The translations under genes and the position numbers were made by a program. From Candidatus Saccharimonadota bacterium (GTDB lineage Bacteria; Patescibacteriota; Saccharimonadia; Saccharimonadales; Saccharimonadaceae), in the NCBI GenBank assembly GCA_030445265.1, contig JAUCSC010000001.1, forward strand, positions 124,001-188,000: a stretch of 64,000 nucleotides of DNA, in the 5' to 3' direction. Within the stretch, counting starts at the first letter, position 1. Every line of letters starts with the position of its first letter. Shown here one piece after another: positions 42,037-50,201 of this stretch. Under the pieces are notes generated by a model. The model worked only from the letters and a program-made list of their open reading frames with translations, was not told the DNA's origin and did not search any database.

Positions 42037-42477
42037 ATGAATGAGCGCCAAAGCCCCCTGCTTATTGTCAGGGCAATTATTACTGACAGTGAACGCCTCC
42101 TAGTTCTGCGGCGTGCGCCGCCTGATGTGCATAACGCCGGTCTCTGGGAACTGCCGGGCGGGAAGGTCGACGCAGGCGAAGAACTCCCTGTAAGCCTGGG
42201 CCGTGAGGTACAGGAAGAGACGGGACTGACTATCCACCAGGATCCACAGATCGTTCATGTCGAAAGTGAGATTATCCGTAGCGGCAAATATGAGGGAAGG
42301 TTATACGTCGCATTATTTTATGCAGCCCAACTCCTCGATGGCCATCTGCGACTCAGTAGTGAACACGGCGCATCAAGCTGGGACACGCCCGAACAAGCAA
42401 TGGAACGAGAGCTGACGGTCGAGAGTCGACGCGCGCTGAAAGCGTTTCATACCCGTGAAGCTTTTTATACTATCTGA
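42037..42477 (+). CDS. NUDIX hydrolase
   Basis: 146 aa from ATG 42037. The track starts 13 codons earlier. The NUDIX box is complete: GGKVDAGEELPVSLGREVQEETGLT (G-x5-E-x7-REUXEEXGU, about 41-65). The domain hydrolyses nucleoside diphosphates linked to another group. The fold and the edge residues (LWELPGG) resemble MutT-type clean-up enzymes. Confidence 0.9.
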   Translation: MNERQSPLLIVRAIITDSERLLVLRRAPPDVHNAGLWELPGGKVDAGEELPVSLGREVQEETGLTIHQDPQIVHVESEIIRSGKYEGRLYVALFYAAQLLDGHLRLSSEHGASSWDTPEQAMERELTVESRRALKAFHTREAFYTI

Positions 42478-42523
42478 AAATCGTTGACTATGAGGCCCTA
42501 AGGCCATGATGTAGTATAAGAGT

Positions 42524-42790
42524 ATGAAAACGCAGCAACTCCTTAGTGGGACGGTGCATAAAATGCCGGCAGACGTACGGGATGCCTTGCTGAAGGACGC
42601 CCCAGCACTTACCGCCTGGCATGATATCACGCCGCTTGCTCGTAACGAGTGGCTCTGCTGGGTAGAGTCGGCCAAGTTAATCGAGACGCGGGCGAGGCGC
42701 GTTGAGCGAACGCATACCGACCTTGCTGAAGGCATACGCCGGCCATGCTGCTGGCTAGGCTGCATCCACCGCGAACGAAATGGTAGATAA
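42524..42790 (+). CDS. YdeI/OmpD-associated family protein
   Basis: 88 aa. The pattern LTAWHDITPLARNEWLCWVESAKLIETRARRVERTHTDLAEGIRRPCCW matches the C-terminal helical domain of the YdeI/OmpD-associated family, which is found alone in many small proteins. Function unknown. A TAGTAT box sits 6 nt before the ATG. Confidence 0.8.
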   Translation: MKTQQLLSGTVHKMPADVRDALLKDAPALTAWHDITPLARNEWLCWVESAKLIETRARRVERTHTDLAEGIRRPCCWLGCIHRERNGR

Positions 42791-42793
42791 AAT

Positions 42794-42816
42794 ATAGCTC
42801 CGGAGAGGAGCTATAA
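42794..42816 (-). terminator. Hairpin between convergent small genes
   Basis: TATAGCTCC, loop GGAGA, GGAGCTATA. On the minus strand it is followed by TATTTTATC, so it may end transcription of the 52-aa gene. Confidence 0.5.
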
Positions 42817-42836
42817 TATCATGAGCTGGGAATGTC

Positions 42837-42995
42837 TTACTCGTCTTTTTTCTCGTCGTTATGATTCAGGAAATGTTCTTTGGCTTGATCAAGCGTCAGG
42901 CCTTTTTCCTTGGCGATCTCCTCAATTTTTGCTCGCTTATCAGGGTCGTCCATAACGTCCCCCACTTTGTCCTTGATGTCATCTAGTAAACCCAT
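42837..42995 (-). CDS. 52-aa acidic/basic helical small protein
   Basis: A short ORF not in the track: MGLLDDIKDKVGDVMDDPDKRAKIEEIAKEKG... ending NDEKKDE. Strong AAAGGAG site 6 nt before the ATG and a hairpin after the stop. It is predicted as amphipathic helices, similar in style to small stress-related or antitoxin-like proteins. No specific family was recognised. Confidence 0.65.
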   Translation of the reverse strand: MGLLDDIKDKVGDVMDDPDKRAKIEEIAKEKGLTLDQAKEHFLNHNDEKKDE

Positions 42996-43074
42996 ATAAT
43001 CTCCTTTGTTACTTATCTATGGTAGCAACCAGAGCACATGAATGTTATGAAATAGTTCACCAAGGAGGAGTATC

Positions 43075-43116
43075 ATGCACAAGCATTATGAAGAGTGGTA
43101 TATTGGAAACATATGA
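43075..43116 (+). CDS. Possible 13-aa leader peptide
   Basis: A full AAGGAGG site (43062-43068) lies 6 nt before an ATG that opens MHKHYEEWYIGNI and stops at a TGA sharing bases with the next ATG (ATGA, 43113-43116). This is translational-coupling geometry. The alternative is that the next gene is leaderless from TGG TATATT (43099-43104, 8 nt before its ATG) and the peptide is chance. Confidence 0.4.
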   Translation: MHKHYEEWYIGNI

Positions 43117-43373
43117 CCATTCAAAGAAACAATAGCAATCTGGCTGTGCGGGGTATAGTCGGGTGGATAGGTGTGTTACTGGTGCTGAGCGCCTTTATCC
43201 TGACGACGTTTGAGATTATCAGTGCGAAAGATTTGCCTTACGGCGTGCTCAATGCCTTGGGGGCCGTTGGTATCATCATTTCTTCACATGCTAAACGAGA
43301 CTTTCAGCCGATAGCGCTTAACGCCGTATGGTTATTAGTGGCCGCTTTTGGCATACTAAAATCCGTCATCTAA
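43113..43373 (+). CDS. CBU_0592-like small membrane protein
   Basis: 86 aa from ATG 43113. The track uses a GTG six codons earlier. Three transmembrane helices (about 14-32, 38-54, 65-84), with GWIGVLLVLSAFILTTFEII and YGVLNALGAVGIIISSHAKRDFQPIALNAVWLLVAAFGI. These match the CBU_0592-like domain family of unknown function. It may be translated from its own leaderless mRNA or coupled to the leader peptide. Confidence 0.75.
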   Translation: MTIQRNNSNLAVRGIVGWIGVLLVLSAFILTTFEIISAKDLPYGVLNALGAVGIIISSHAKRDFQPIALNAVWLLVAAFGILKSVI

Positions 43374-43379
43374 ACCGCC

Positions 43380-45020
43380 TTACGCAAAGGCACGGGACGC
43401 TCGTTCTGCCGCGCTCATACGGTGTTTGGCTACAGCAAGTAGGTCGTTGGCATTGAGTTGGCTCATGCGTAGCGCCTGCGCGACTGAATGCTTGCCAAGA
43501 TGGAATAGTCCAGATAGGGCAAGCACCGATCGTGATTCTTGTTTAAGGCTCGGGAGTACTTCTAGGGCAGTTTGTACATCGTATGTTACTGCGTGGCGCG
43601 ATTCGGCCAAGGGTTCGGCGGCATTCTGTCTTCCTAGGGTGATCTGGAGTTCATCACGTAAACACGCTTTCATAACTTCATCATACGCTTGGGGCCTGGT
43701 GAAAGGAACGTAGCGTAAAGCACCCGCTTCGATGTCGCGACTGACTCGCTGGCCAGCCGATCGGATAGCGTGGGCCGCTTGTTCGTCATTGAGGCCAGCG
43801 CCAAGCAGTGAACCATGGTAGCGGCTGCTGACGCGCTCAACCCATTCGAGTAAACCGTCTACTGTCGCTTCATTTGATACCGGTTCGAGAATATCAGCAA
43901 GAGCATGCTTGGGCTCATGCTCAATAATAAGCGACGAATGTCGGTCATCATGAATGGGGGCGGCAACGTATGCTCCACTCAAGGCGCTGTTTTCAAGTGT
44001 TAATCGCGCAACACGAGACTCAGATTGCAATAACTGGAGGGCTAACTTACCAGACGCTGGCACGGGAAAGGCGATGACGTTTTTATCAAGTGATTTATCA
44101 GTTTTCTTAGTGGGAGATTGGGATTCGTAGCCAAGGAGCGCTTGCCAATTTGTTTTCTCGATGACCACCTGCACCAGGCGCGCATCCTTAATGTCATGGA
44201 GGAACTCTACTACGCGGCGTGTATCATCGATCTTAAGGTTTTGCTTGATGACGACTTCGCTGATGAGCTTTTGCTCTTCGTGGCGATTCGGGAATGCTTT
44301 GGCGATGACATTGAGATGTTCTGGGGTTAGATTGGTTAGCTCGTGACCACTCCGCCGTCTACGTACCTGTTTAATGAGCTCCGGGTCTGAGATTTGAGCC
44401 GTCGCCATGACATTGTGGATGACGGACGGTGCTTTCCGCCACCGTTCACTTTTATCAATAGCCCAGGCCCTAATTGCCTCGGCCTCTTCCATTTTTAATC
44501 CAAGGTTACGGCCGGTCATTTTTTTATTAGATGCGAGACGGAATACTTGCGCGACGTCAATGCGCCTCGCCCATTCGGTTTTTTGCCATGCATCGCTCAC
44601 CCACTCGTACGTGCGCGCAAAGCTGACGTTCGTATGAGCGTGAGCCGTCATAATGCGTAAATCAAGTACTTCTTCAGCGCTCGTATTAATCTTGATGGTC
44701 GAAAAGATATCAGTAGCGTTTAATTGCTGCTGAGCAGCATCACGGTGGAAGCCATCAATAATCTTGAAGGTCCGTTCTCCGGGTATATGTCCTAGCAGAA
44801 TCGGGGAGAGCTGGCCGTTAACCGAGCCTTTCTCAATCTCTGCCGCCATGGAAAGCGCTAGCTCGTCAACGTGGCTTTGATCGACCGGTACTTCGGAGCG
44901 GTCGATGAGTCCTATCGGAACCATCGCCTCCATCAAACCGCCTTCACGTTCTTTGTATACTTCGATTTTTGATAACAAATAGTCGTTCGGCGCGGTATCG
45001 CGCGGATGTGCTCGTTCCAT
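43380..45020 (-). CDS. ParB/Srx-domain orphan protein
   Basis: 546 aa. A ParB-like N-terminal fold: VPIGLIDRSEVPVDQSHVDELALSMAAEIEKG then KIIDGFHRDAAQQQL (about 90-104), which stands in the place of the CTP-binding G-E-R-R motif. A long helical part with several putative HTH segments follows, such as KMTGRNLGLKMEEAEAIRAWA. There is no parA next to it and the protein is almost twice normal ParB size, so it is probably a regulator or DNA-binding protein rather than a partition factor. The promoter region carries an inverted repeat. Confidence 0.75.
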   Translation of the reverse strand: MERAHPRDTAPNDYLLSKIEVYKEREGGLMEAMVPIGLIDRSEVPVDQSHVDELALSMAAEIEKGSVNGQLSPILLGHIPGERTFKIIDGFHRDAAQQQLNATDIFSTIKINTSAEEVLDLRIMTAHAHTNVSFARTYEWVSDAWQKTEWARRIDVAQVFRLASNKKMTGRNLGLKMEEAEAIRAWAIDKSERWRKAPSVIHNVMATAQISDPELIKQVRRRRSGHELTNLTPEHLNVIAKAFPNRHEEQKLISEVVIKQNLKIDDTRRVVEFLHDIKDARLVQVVIEKTNWQALLGYESQSPTKKTDKSLDKNVIAFPVPASGKLALQLLQSESRVARLTLENSALSGAYVAAPIHDDRHSSLIIEHEPKHALADILEPVSNEATVDGLLEWVERVSSRYHGSLLGAGLNDEQAAHAIRSAGQRVSRDIEAGALRYVPFTRPQAYDEVMKACLRDELQITLGRQNAAEPLAESRHAVTYDVQTALEVLPSLKQESRSVLALSGLFHLGKHSVAQALRMSQLNANDLLAVAKHRMSAAERASRAFA

Positions 45021-45081
45021 AGAATAATTCGTCCCCTTAGCTGTATGTCATGATAGGCGAGGTTATTTTTATACGCAATAC

Positions 45082-45114
45082 GTACAATGCACAACGCTAT
45101 GTATATTATTGTAC
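45082..45114. promoter_or_regulatory. Inverted repeat upstream of the ParB-like gene
   Basis: GTACAAT (45082-45088) and ATTGTAC (45108-45114) are perfect inverted 7-mers, 19 bp apart. They lie in the 146-bp gap that precedes the ParB-like gene, close to a minus-strand TTGTGC and TATAAA pair. Candidate operator. Confidence 0.4.
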
Positions 45115-45123
45115 AAAAACAAA

Positions 45124-45148
45124 TAGCGCTCCTTAGTAAGGAGCGCTA
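45124..45148 (-). terminator. Terminator of the 68-aa membrane protein gene
   Basis: TAGCGCTCCTT, loop AGT, AAGGAGCGCTA: a perfect stem. The minus-strand continuation is TTTGTTTTTG. Confidence 0.8.
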
Positions 45149-45166
45149 CGATCGAGTGTGTAATGT

Positions 45167-45373
45167 TTATTGTCCTGAGCCGGTTGTCGGAGTGGTTGTC
45201 TGGACTTCCAGGTTGGTCGTGTCCGTGCTTGACTGTCCCCCCTTGAACAGATTAAGGCCACCAAAAGCGAAGAACAAGATGAGCAAGACGACAATCGCTA
45301 CAACTGCGGCGATCCAGGCACCACTTGAGCGCCGTTCACCGTTATCAACTACTACTGTTTCACGTTCAGCCAT
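45167..45373 (-). CDS. Small single-pass membrane protein
   Basis: 68 aa. A polar N-terminus, one transmembrane helix (AWIAAVVAIVVLLILFFAF, about 19-37), and a Thr/Ser-rich outer tail. AAGGAG precedes the ATG by 7 nt and a terminator follows. No family recognised. Confidence 0.7.
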   Translation of the reverse strand: MAERETVVVDNGERRSSGAWIAAVVAIVVLLILFFAFGGLNLFKGGQSSTDTTNLEVQTTTPTTGSGQ

Positions 45374-45446
45374 ACTAAACTCCTTATATTAATTGTGTCA
45401 TGACAAGTGTAGGGGAGTCGGGTGTATATATCTGTGAAAAAAATTA

Positions 45447-46592
45447 CTAACTATGACGGCGTTTCTTATGCCCGACAGAACCTTTGATGAACCGATCAAA
45501 GATGTCGCCGAGCCAGAAGCCCGATACGAGTGCGACCAGCGTCCAGTAGATAGGTAGCGTCACCTCGATCCAAGGCCTCACTGTTTCAGGCAGATCGCTG
45601 GTACTGCCTGCACCGGCGGCAGGATCACTGACTTGGATAACGGTTTGTATTTGATATGACGAGTTGCTATGATCGACCAGCTTCAGCATAACTGAGTGTA
45701 CGCCACCAGTGTGGTAGGTGTGCTTAAACGATACTTTGCCTGGTTCGGAGACGCTATAGACATCATCTGTAGCATCGCCCCAGTTAACGAGTAGAGCATA
45801 AGGCTTGAGGCCACCGCCTACGTAAAGCGGAAGCTCAATGGTCTCACCAACGTACGACGACCTTATGATGCAGCCAACGCTGACAGAGAGATTTTCAGAT
45901 GAGGACGGAGCAAGGGCACAAGGATCAGTTGAAGTTGCTGGTTGAGGGTCCGGGAGAGCCGGAGCGGGCGGTGTTGGTGTAATGGGGATAGCGGTCGTGG
46001 GCGTAGTGGGAGAGGCCGGCGTGGTTGGAGCTTCTGGTACAACCGGTGGCGTGTAGTAAACGTATACAGGGCTCGTCGCAGGGCCCGGTTGGTTGACGCC
46101 GTCATAGTTCTGGGCCTGAAGGATATTCAGTCCAGAAAGAAGCTGCACGTCAAGTTCAAACAATCCCGACGTCGAACAAGTAATCGATCCGGCGCTATCG
46201 CCATTGCGGTAGACGACGACGAGCGTACCGCTTGGGCAGGTACCCTCGACTGCCTGAACTGCCGAGGGCGCTTCATAGTTATTGACCGGTGAAATTATGT
46301 CCGCACCTTCCGATGGCGGCGGGCCGGAGACGACGGCGGTGATCACGGATGACCCGGAAGTCGTTAAACTGCTGGCTTTGATAGTCAGGATGTTCGCGAA
46401 GAGGACAATACCTGCCAGTATAACAATGAGCAGTAGTGCACCGTGCGACGTATGGCGATGCGTCAGCCGTCGACCAGTATGGTGGTGGGCAGAAAAAGAC
46501 ACCGCACCAGCAAGAATATGGCGAGCCAGTGAGCGCTGCAGACTAGACGCTTGTCGCTTAACGCTTCTTTTTTTTGCTGCTGTCTTTGCCAT
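45447..46592 (-). CDS. Membrane-anchored surface protein with Ig-like and PKD-like domains
   Basis: 381 aa. A very basic cytosolic start (MAKTAAKKRSVKRQAS) leads to a transmembrane helix (LLLIVILAGIVLFANIL, about 53-70). An Ig-like domain follows (about 100-185), then a Thr/Pro linker (about 187-220), a PKD-like domain (GGGLKPYALLVNWGDATDDVYSVSEPGKVSFKHTYHTGG, about 260-310) and a C-terminal helix (about 345-362) with a basic tail. Its start overlaps the end of the next upstream gene by 35 nt, so it is translated with that DUF916-like protein. Likely a surface-exposed scaffold. Confidence 0.65.
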   Translation of the reverse strand: MAKTAAKKRSVKRQASSLQRSLARHILAGAVSFSAHHHTGRRLTHRHTSHGALLLIVILAGIVLFANILTIKASSLTTSGSSVITAVVSGPPPSEGADIISPVNNYEAPSAVQAVEGTCPSGTLVVVYRNGDSAGSITCSTSGLFELDVQLLSGLNILQAQNYDGVNQPGPATSPVYVYYTPPVVPEAPTTPASPTTPTTAIPITPTPPAPALPDPQPATSTDPCALAPSSSENLSVSVGCIIRSSYVGETIELPLYVGGGLKPYALLVNWGDATDDVYSVSEPGKVSFKHTYHTGGVHSVMLKLVDHSNSSYQIQTVIQVSDPAAGAGSTSDLPETVRPWIEVTLPIYWTLVALVSGFWLGDIFDRFIKGSVGHKKRRHS

Positions 46593-47574
46593 GGTTGCCC
46601 GTTACCTGACTGATGATGTAGCGATTGTACCGTTTGACCAGCAGGCGGATAACGAAGAAGAGAGTGACAATACTGAGGAGCCCAAGCAAAATTGGCTTGT
46701 ACGGTATTACCCAAAACGTGAAATCTTCAGTGATCGCCTGACCAGCTGTGCCGTAGCCAATACTAAGATGAGCGGTGTACGGTCCGAATAGTGGTTTGTC
46801 CTTGAGTGTTGACTCAAATCGCCGCACGCTACCAGGGAGGACGTTGCCGAGATCTTTATTGACGTCCAGCGTACCAGCCACATTACCGAATATGTCACGT
46901 ACTTCGATATGACCGGTCGGCTTCACATGAACATTACCGGTATTCTTAAAACGCGTGACGAGTGTGACTGGGCCCGACTCAAAAAAGTTCGAGAAGGAAT
47001 CACCCTTTGCGCCGCTGAATGTAATCAAATTGACTTGTTCCTTGATATCACCAGCTACTCTGACTAAGAATATCGTTCCAGCACTCGCCGACAGTCCGAC
47101 GCCGTTGCCGCTGACATTAGGCTCATTGCCACTGAAGCGGACGATGCCGTAGTGGCCGCCTGGCTCAGCATCAGCGGGGACTTTAAGGGTCGCATCAAAT
47201 GCAATCTCTTCTCCGGGTTTGAGGTTGAAGGTGCTGATAGGTTGCACCCACTGCTTAATCGAGGCACTACGTGGCACATCGTCGAGCATTATATTTGGCG
47301 TACCCGTCTCGTTCTTTTGCCCAAAATCGTTGACGACGTACGTAAAGGTCAGATTACTACTAGTGACATTGGTTACTTTAAGCGGGACCGTGTATGTCTT
47401 GCCGGGTTCGGCGTTCAGTTCGACGCGTGCAGGGCTGATCTGCATGCCTTCGGTCGCCGTAATGCCCGATGTCTGGTTCTGAGCGCTTTGGGCATGAATC
47501 GTATGAACTTGTAGTAAGCTCGCGCTAACGACACCGAGAGCAAGCATGAAGCTAATGATTGTTCTTCGCTTCAT
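46558..47574 (-). CDS. DUF916-like anchored surface protein
   Basis: 338 aa. A signal peptide (about 1-28) and an Ig-like N-terminal domain with ISPARVELNAEPGKTYTVPLKVTN. A block ending ADAEPGGHYGIVRF is shared with the 300-aa protein at 49.2 kb. A second beta domain follows, then a transmembrane helix (PILLGLLSIVTLFFVIRLLV, about 293-313) and a basic tail. DUF916 proteins in Firmicutes partner with WxL surface proteins. A perfect AAGGAGG site precedes the ATG. Encoded just after the secreted 335-aa protein. Confidence 0.7.
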   Translation of the reverse strand: MKRRTIISFMLALGVVSASLLQVHTIHAQSAQNQTSGITATEGMQISPARVELNAEPGKTYTVPLKVTNVTSSNLTFTYVVNDFGQKNETGTPNIMLDDVPRSASIKQWVQPISTFNLKPGEEIAFDATLKVPADAEPGGHYGIVRFSGNEPNVSGNGVGLSASAGTIFLVRVAGDIKEQVNLITFSGAKGDSFSNFFESGPVTLVTRFKNTGNVHVKPTGHIEVRDIFGNVAGTLDVNKDLGNVLPGSVRRFESTLKDKPLFGPYTAHLSIGYGTAGQAITEDFTFWVIPYKPILLGLLSIVTLFFVIRLLVKRYNRYIISQVTGNHGKDSSKKKKR

Positions 47575-47586
47575 GAGGACCTCCTT

Positions 47587-48594
47587 CTAGAAGTTGGCAG
47601 CTGCTACGTAGGTTAGATTCGTTGAGTATTGACCAGCAGCCGTCAGTCCGTCAATGTTCGCGATGTAGCTGACGGTAAAGGTATTGCTGTTGGTTGGTCC
47701 AGTTGCAGCGGCAACCGTATCACCAGTGACAAATTTGAATGAGTTGGCGGTGTTGTACCCTGTTTGCGGCGTACCAGTACCGGTACCCGATGCGGCGGTA
47801 CCGACGCTAGGGGTGGCGTTTGCCATCAGGTTGATGCCGAATTGCTTGGAGTTTTGCGTGGAAGCGGTCGGGGTCGTAAGTGCCGTAATATTACCACCCG
47901 ATGAAGTTAAGGTTGAGCCACTGACGGTAACAGAGTAACCGCTGACGCCATTTGTCGATGCAGTCATTGATGATGTACCAGAGCCAGTCGAGCTGGTTGT
48001 TAAACTGCCGAGAGCGACTGTCGCCGAGGCGAGCGTAAAGGTCAAAGCTTCACCAACGGTTGCTGTCACTTGGATCGGACCAGCGGTAGAAGTAGCCACG
48101 GTACCTGTATCGATAGGAGTGGTCCAGGCGGCGTCGGAGTATGTCGTAATACGCAGGAAGAAGGTTGCGTTGGTTGCACTTGGGTTAACAACACTGTTGA
48201 ATGTGATTGCTTGGCTACCTGTTGGAGCTGTCGAGTTGCCAGAGTTTACTGCACGGAGAGCAGTAGCAGTACCAGTGTTGACGGTCCAGCCGGTCGCAGC
48301 ACCTAAGTTGGTTGGCTGAGAAGCAAGCGTAGATGAGGAAGAAGAGAAGCCTGAGACAGGTGAACAGGCGCCAGTAGAAGTCGTACAGGCGTCAAAACCA
48401 ATTGATTTGATCGCCGTGGCACTTGGAACAGTAAACGTAAAGGCATACGAGGTACTTGCACTAGCTGCTGAATTGCCGATGACAACCGAGCGGGCAGTTA
48501 TTGGTGATGCGTAGGTGCTGCTGGCGAATGAGGCAACGCTCACCACCGCAATCGATAAGATCAGAAATGCTTTTTGAATTGATTTTTTTAACAT
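47587..48594 (-). CDS. Secreted Ser/Thr-rich surface protein
   Basis: 335 aa. A signal peptide (FLILSIAVVSVASFASSTYA, about 10-29) and a Ser/Thr/Ala-rich beta-type protein. It carries one internal Cys pair (DACTTSTGAC), the repeating style SGYSVTVSGS, and an end SYIANIDGLTAAGQYSTNLTYVA. No membrane anchor and no W-x-L motif seen. Its position before the DUF916-like gene parallels WxL proteins, which bind such partners. AAGGAAG precedes the ATG. Confidence 0.6.
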   Translation of the reverse strand: MLKKSIQKAFLILSIAVVSVASFASSTYASPITARSVVIGNSAASASTSYAFTFTVPSATAIKSIGFDACTTSTGACSPVSGFSSSSSTLASQPTNLGAATGWTVNTGTATALRAVNSGNSTAPTGSQAITFNSVVNPSATNATFFLRITTYSDAAWTTPIDTGTVATSTAGPIQVTATVGEALTFTLASATVALGSLTTSSTGSGTSSMTASTNGVSGYSVTVSGSTLTSSGGNITALTTPTASTQNSKQFGINLMANATPSVGTAASGTGTGTPQTGYNTANSFKFVTGDTVAAATGPTNSNTFTVSYIANIDGLTAAGQYSTNLTYVAAANF

Positions 48595-48651
48595 TATTTC
48601 TTCCTTTTATGTTTCGTACGTTTTACTGCTATTATATGTAGCATAAACATT

Positions 48652-49200
48652 ATGTTTAAACCAATTTTAACACTAGTGGCATTAATTACAAGCGTTTTAG
48701 CTGTTTTCATTGCGGCGCCGTTATTGATGGCTGCCCCATATGGCGCCGGCAAATATAATAGCAATGTACCGTATGGTGCCGAGACTCAATTATCGATCTC
48801 AACTAGTGGCCCGATTTCTTTGGAGATTACCCCGTCTGATACCGGTACGCTCGGGTCGGCGAGCGGTACGGTAACGGTCGTGTCGACGGACGTCGTCGGG
48901 TACAAGCTCTATATTAGAGCACTCAACGCGACAACCATGGTAAATGGAACGGCAAACATTCCGGCGTCGAGTAATAACGTTGGAGCGGCACTTGCTAACA
49001 ATACCTGGGGCTACAACCTGGATGCGAGCGCCAATTTCGTCGGTGTTACCAGTAGTGATACCTTGATTCGTAACGCGACGCAGCCGTATACAACGGGAGA
49101 TGTGATGACGGTGACGTATGGCGCTAAGTTTGATCGGAGCAAGCCATCTGGCAATTACAGCACAACTGTCATCTACACCGCAGTCCCGCAGACGAATTAG
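48652..49200 (+). CDS. Secreted surface protein, second partner
   Basis: 182 aa. A signal peptide (about 1-28) and then a single beta-rich domain. The pattern ISLEITPSDTGTLGSASGTVTVVSTDVVGYKLYI, later GDVMTVTYGAKFDRSKPSGNYSTTVIYT, resembles the end of the 335-aa secreted protein. It converges with a second DUF916-like gene (4-nt overlap). A TAGCAT box lies 7 nt before the ATG. Confidence 0.55.
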   Translation: MFKPILTLVALITSVLAVFIAAPLLMAAPYGAGKYNSNVPYGAETQLSISTSGPISLEITPSDTGTLGSASGTVTVVSTDVVGYKLYIRALNATTMVNGTANIPASSNNVGAALANNTWGYNLDASANFVGVTSSDTLIRNATQPYTTGDVMTVTYGAKFDRSKPSGNYSTTVIYTAVPQTN

Positions 49201-50099
49201 TTAGCGGTCTTTATGCGTTTATTACGATTATGTCGGTATACGCGGTAAGTAATGAATAATGCAATGAAGGCGAGTAGTACCCCGAGTTGCACGGGCGGAA
49301 GGTATAAGAACCAATGAGTGCTTTTTACGGCAGGGCTGTCGCCAAGGCCGATACTGTAATCAACTTTATAGAGACCTATCCACTGAGGTGTTGGTGTGGT
49401 GTTTGATACCAAACGGACTGATCCTGGCAAGATCAAGGCAGTATTCTCATATGATGATATCGACTTTCCAAATAATGATTGCAAGGTGATATTGTAGACA
49501 CTCCGAAAGTGGGTTGACCCGCTATTTTGAATGGTCGCACTCCACGTGCCTTTCTGCAATACTACGGATGGAGTTTGAAGGTCGAGAAGTGCCCCAGTTC
49601 GTGAAATATCACCAGGTACCGTCACATAGACGAGTGAGGCAATGCGCTCAAGCGGATCAATGCCTGTCGTCAGTTCTGAAGGGCGGCTGCTGGCAAAAAA
49701 GCTCAAATAGTGTCCACCAGCCTCAGCTCCCACGGGTACGCCGATAGTATATTCAATCTCCCTCGATTCGCCCTGCTTGAGGTCAACTGATGCGGGCGAG
49801 AATGTCACCCATTTTGATTCAGGGCTACTTTCATCAAATCGGTAATCGTACGCTTGATTGATGACTCCGAAACTTTCAGCCGACATTTCTACAGTGAGCG
49901 GCGTTTGCCCGTTGTTAGTTAAGGATAGGCTACTCATAAACGAAGTTCCGGCAGCGATTTCGACTTCACGACGAAGCGGTGTGACGCTCAAGCCCTGCCT
50001 GCTACCCGTCTGGGCCCTCGCCGGCACGGCGAATACCGATAGTAACGACGCGAGTAACAAGACGCTACAAAAAAGATAAGATACTGTCTTTGGACTCAT
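49197..50099 (-). CDS. Second DUF916-like anchored surface protein
   Basis: 300 aa. A signal peptide (about 4-29), an Ig-like domain with LSVTPLRREVEIAAGTSFMSSLSLTNNG, a block ending GAEAGGHYLSFF like that of the 338-aa paralogue, a second beta domain, and a C-terminal helix (LGVLLAFIALFITYRVY, about 273-289) with a basic tail. Probably the anchor for the neighbouring 182-aa secreted protein. Confidence 0.65.
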   Translation of the reverse strand: MSPKTVSYLFCSVLLLASLLSVFAVPARAQTGSRQGLSVTPLRREVEIAAGTSFMSSLSLTNNGQTPLTVEMSAESFGVINQAYDYRFDESSPESKWVTFSPASVDLKQGESREIEYTIGVPVGAEAGGHYLSFFASSRPSELTTGIDPLERIASLVYVTVPGDISRTGALLDLQTPSVVLQKGTWSATIQNSGSTHFRSVYNITLQSLFGKSISSYENTALILPGSVRLVSNTTPTPQWIGLYKVDYSIGLGDSPAVKSTHWFLYLPPVQLGVLLAFIALFITYRVYRHNRNKRIKTAN

Positions 50100-50201
50100 G
50101 AAGTTATTATAAATGGCTGCACCCTTTTTAGCTAAGCGAAAGCGTTTCCATTCGGGAGATACTCTAGTATACTGGGCACATAAATATAGCGGGGTAATTG
50201 G

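Noticed and set aside
45167-46592. CRISPR array or tandem repeat in the surface-protein region
   Set aside because: Repetition is due to Thr/Ser/Pro-rich coding; there are no evenly spaced direct repeats.
47587-48594. True WxL domain in the 335-aa secreted protein
   Set aside because: No W-x-L motif pair was found; only the gene arrangement is similar.
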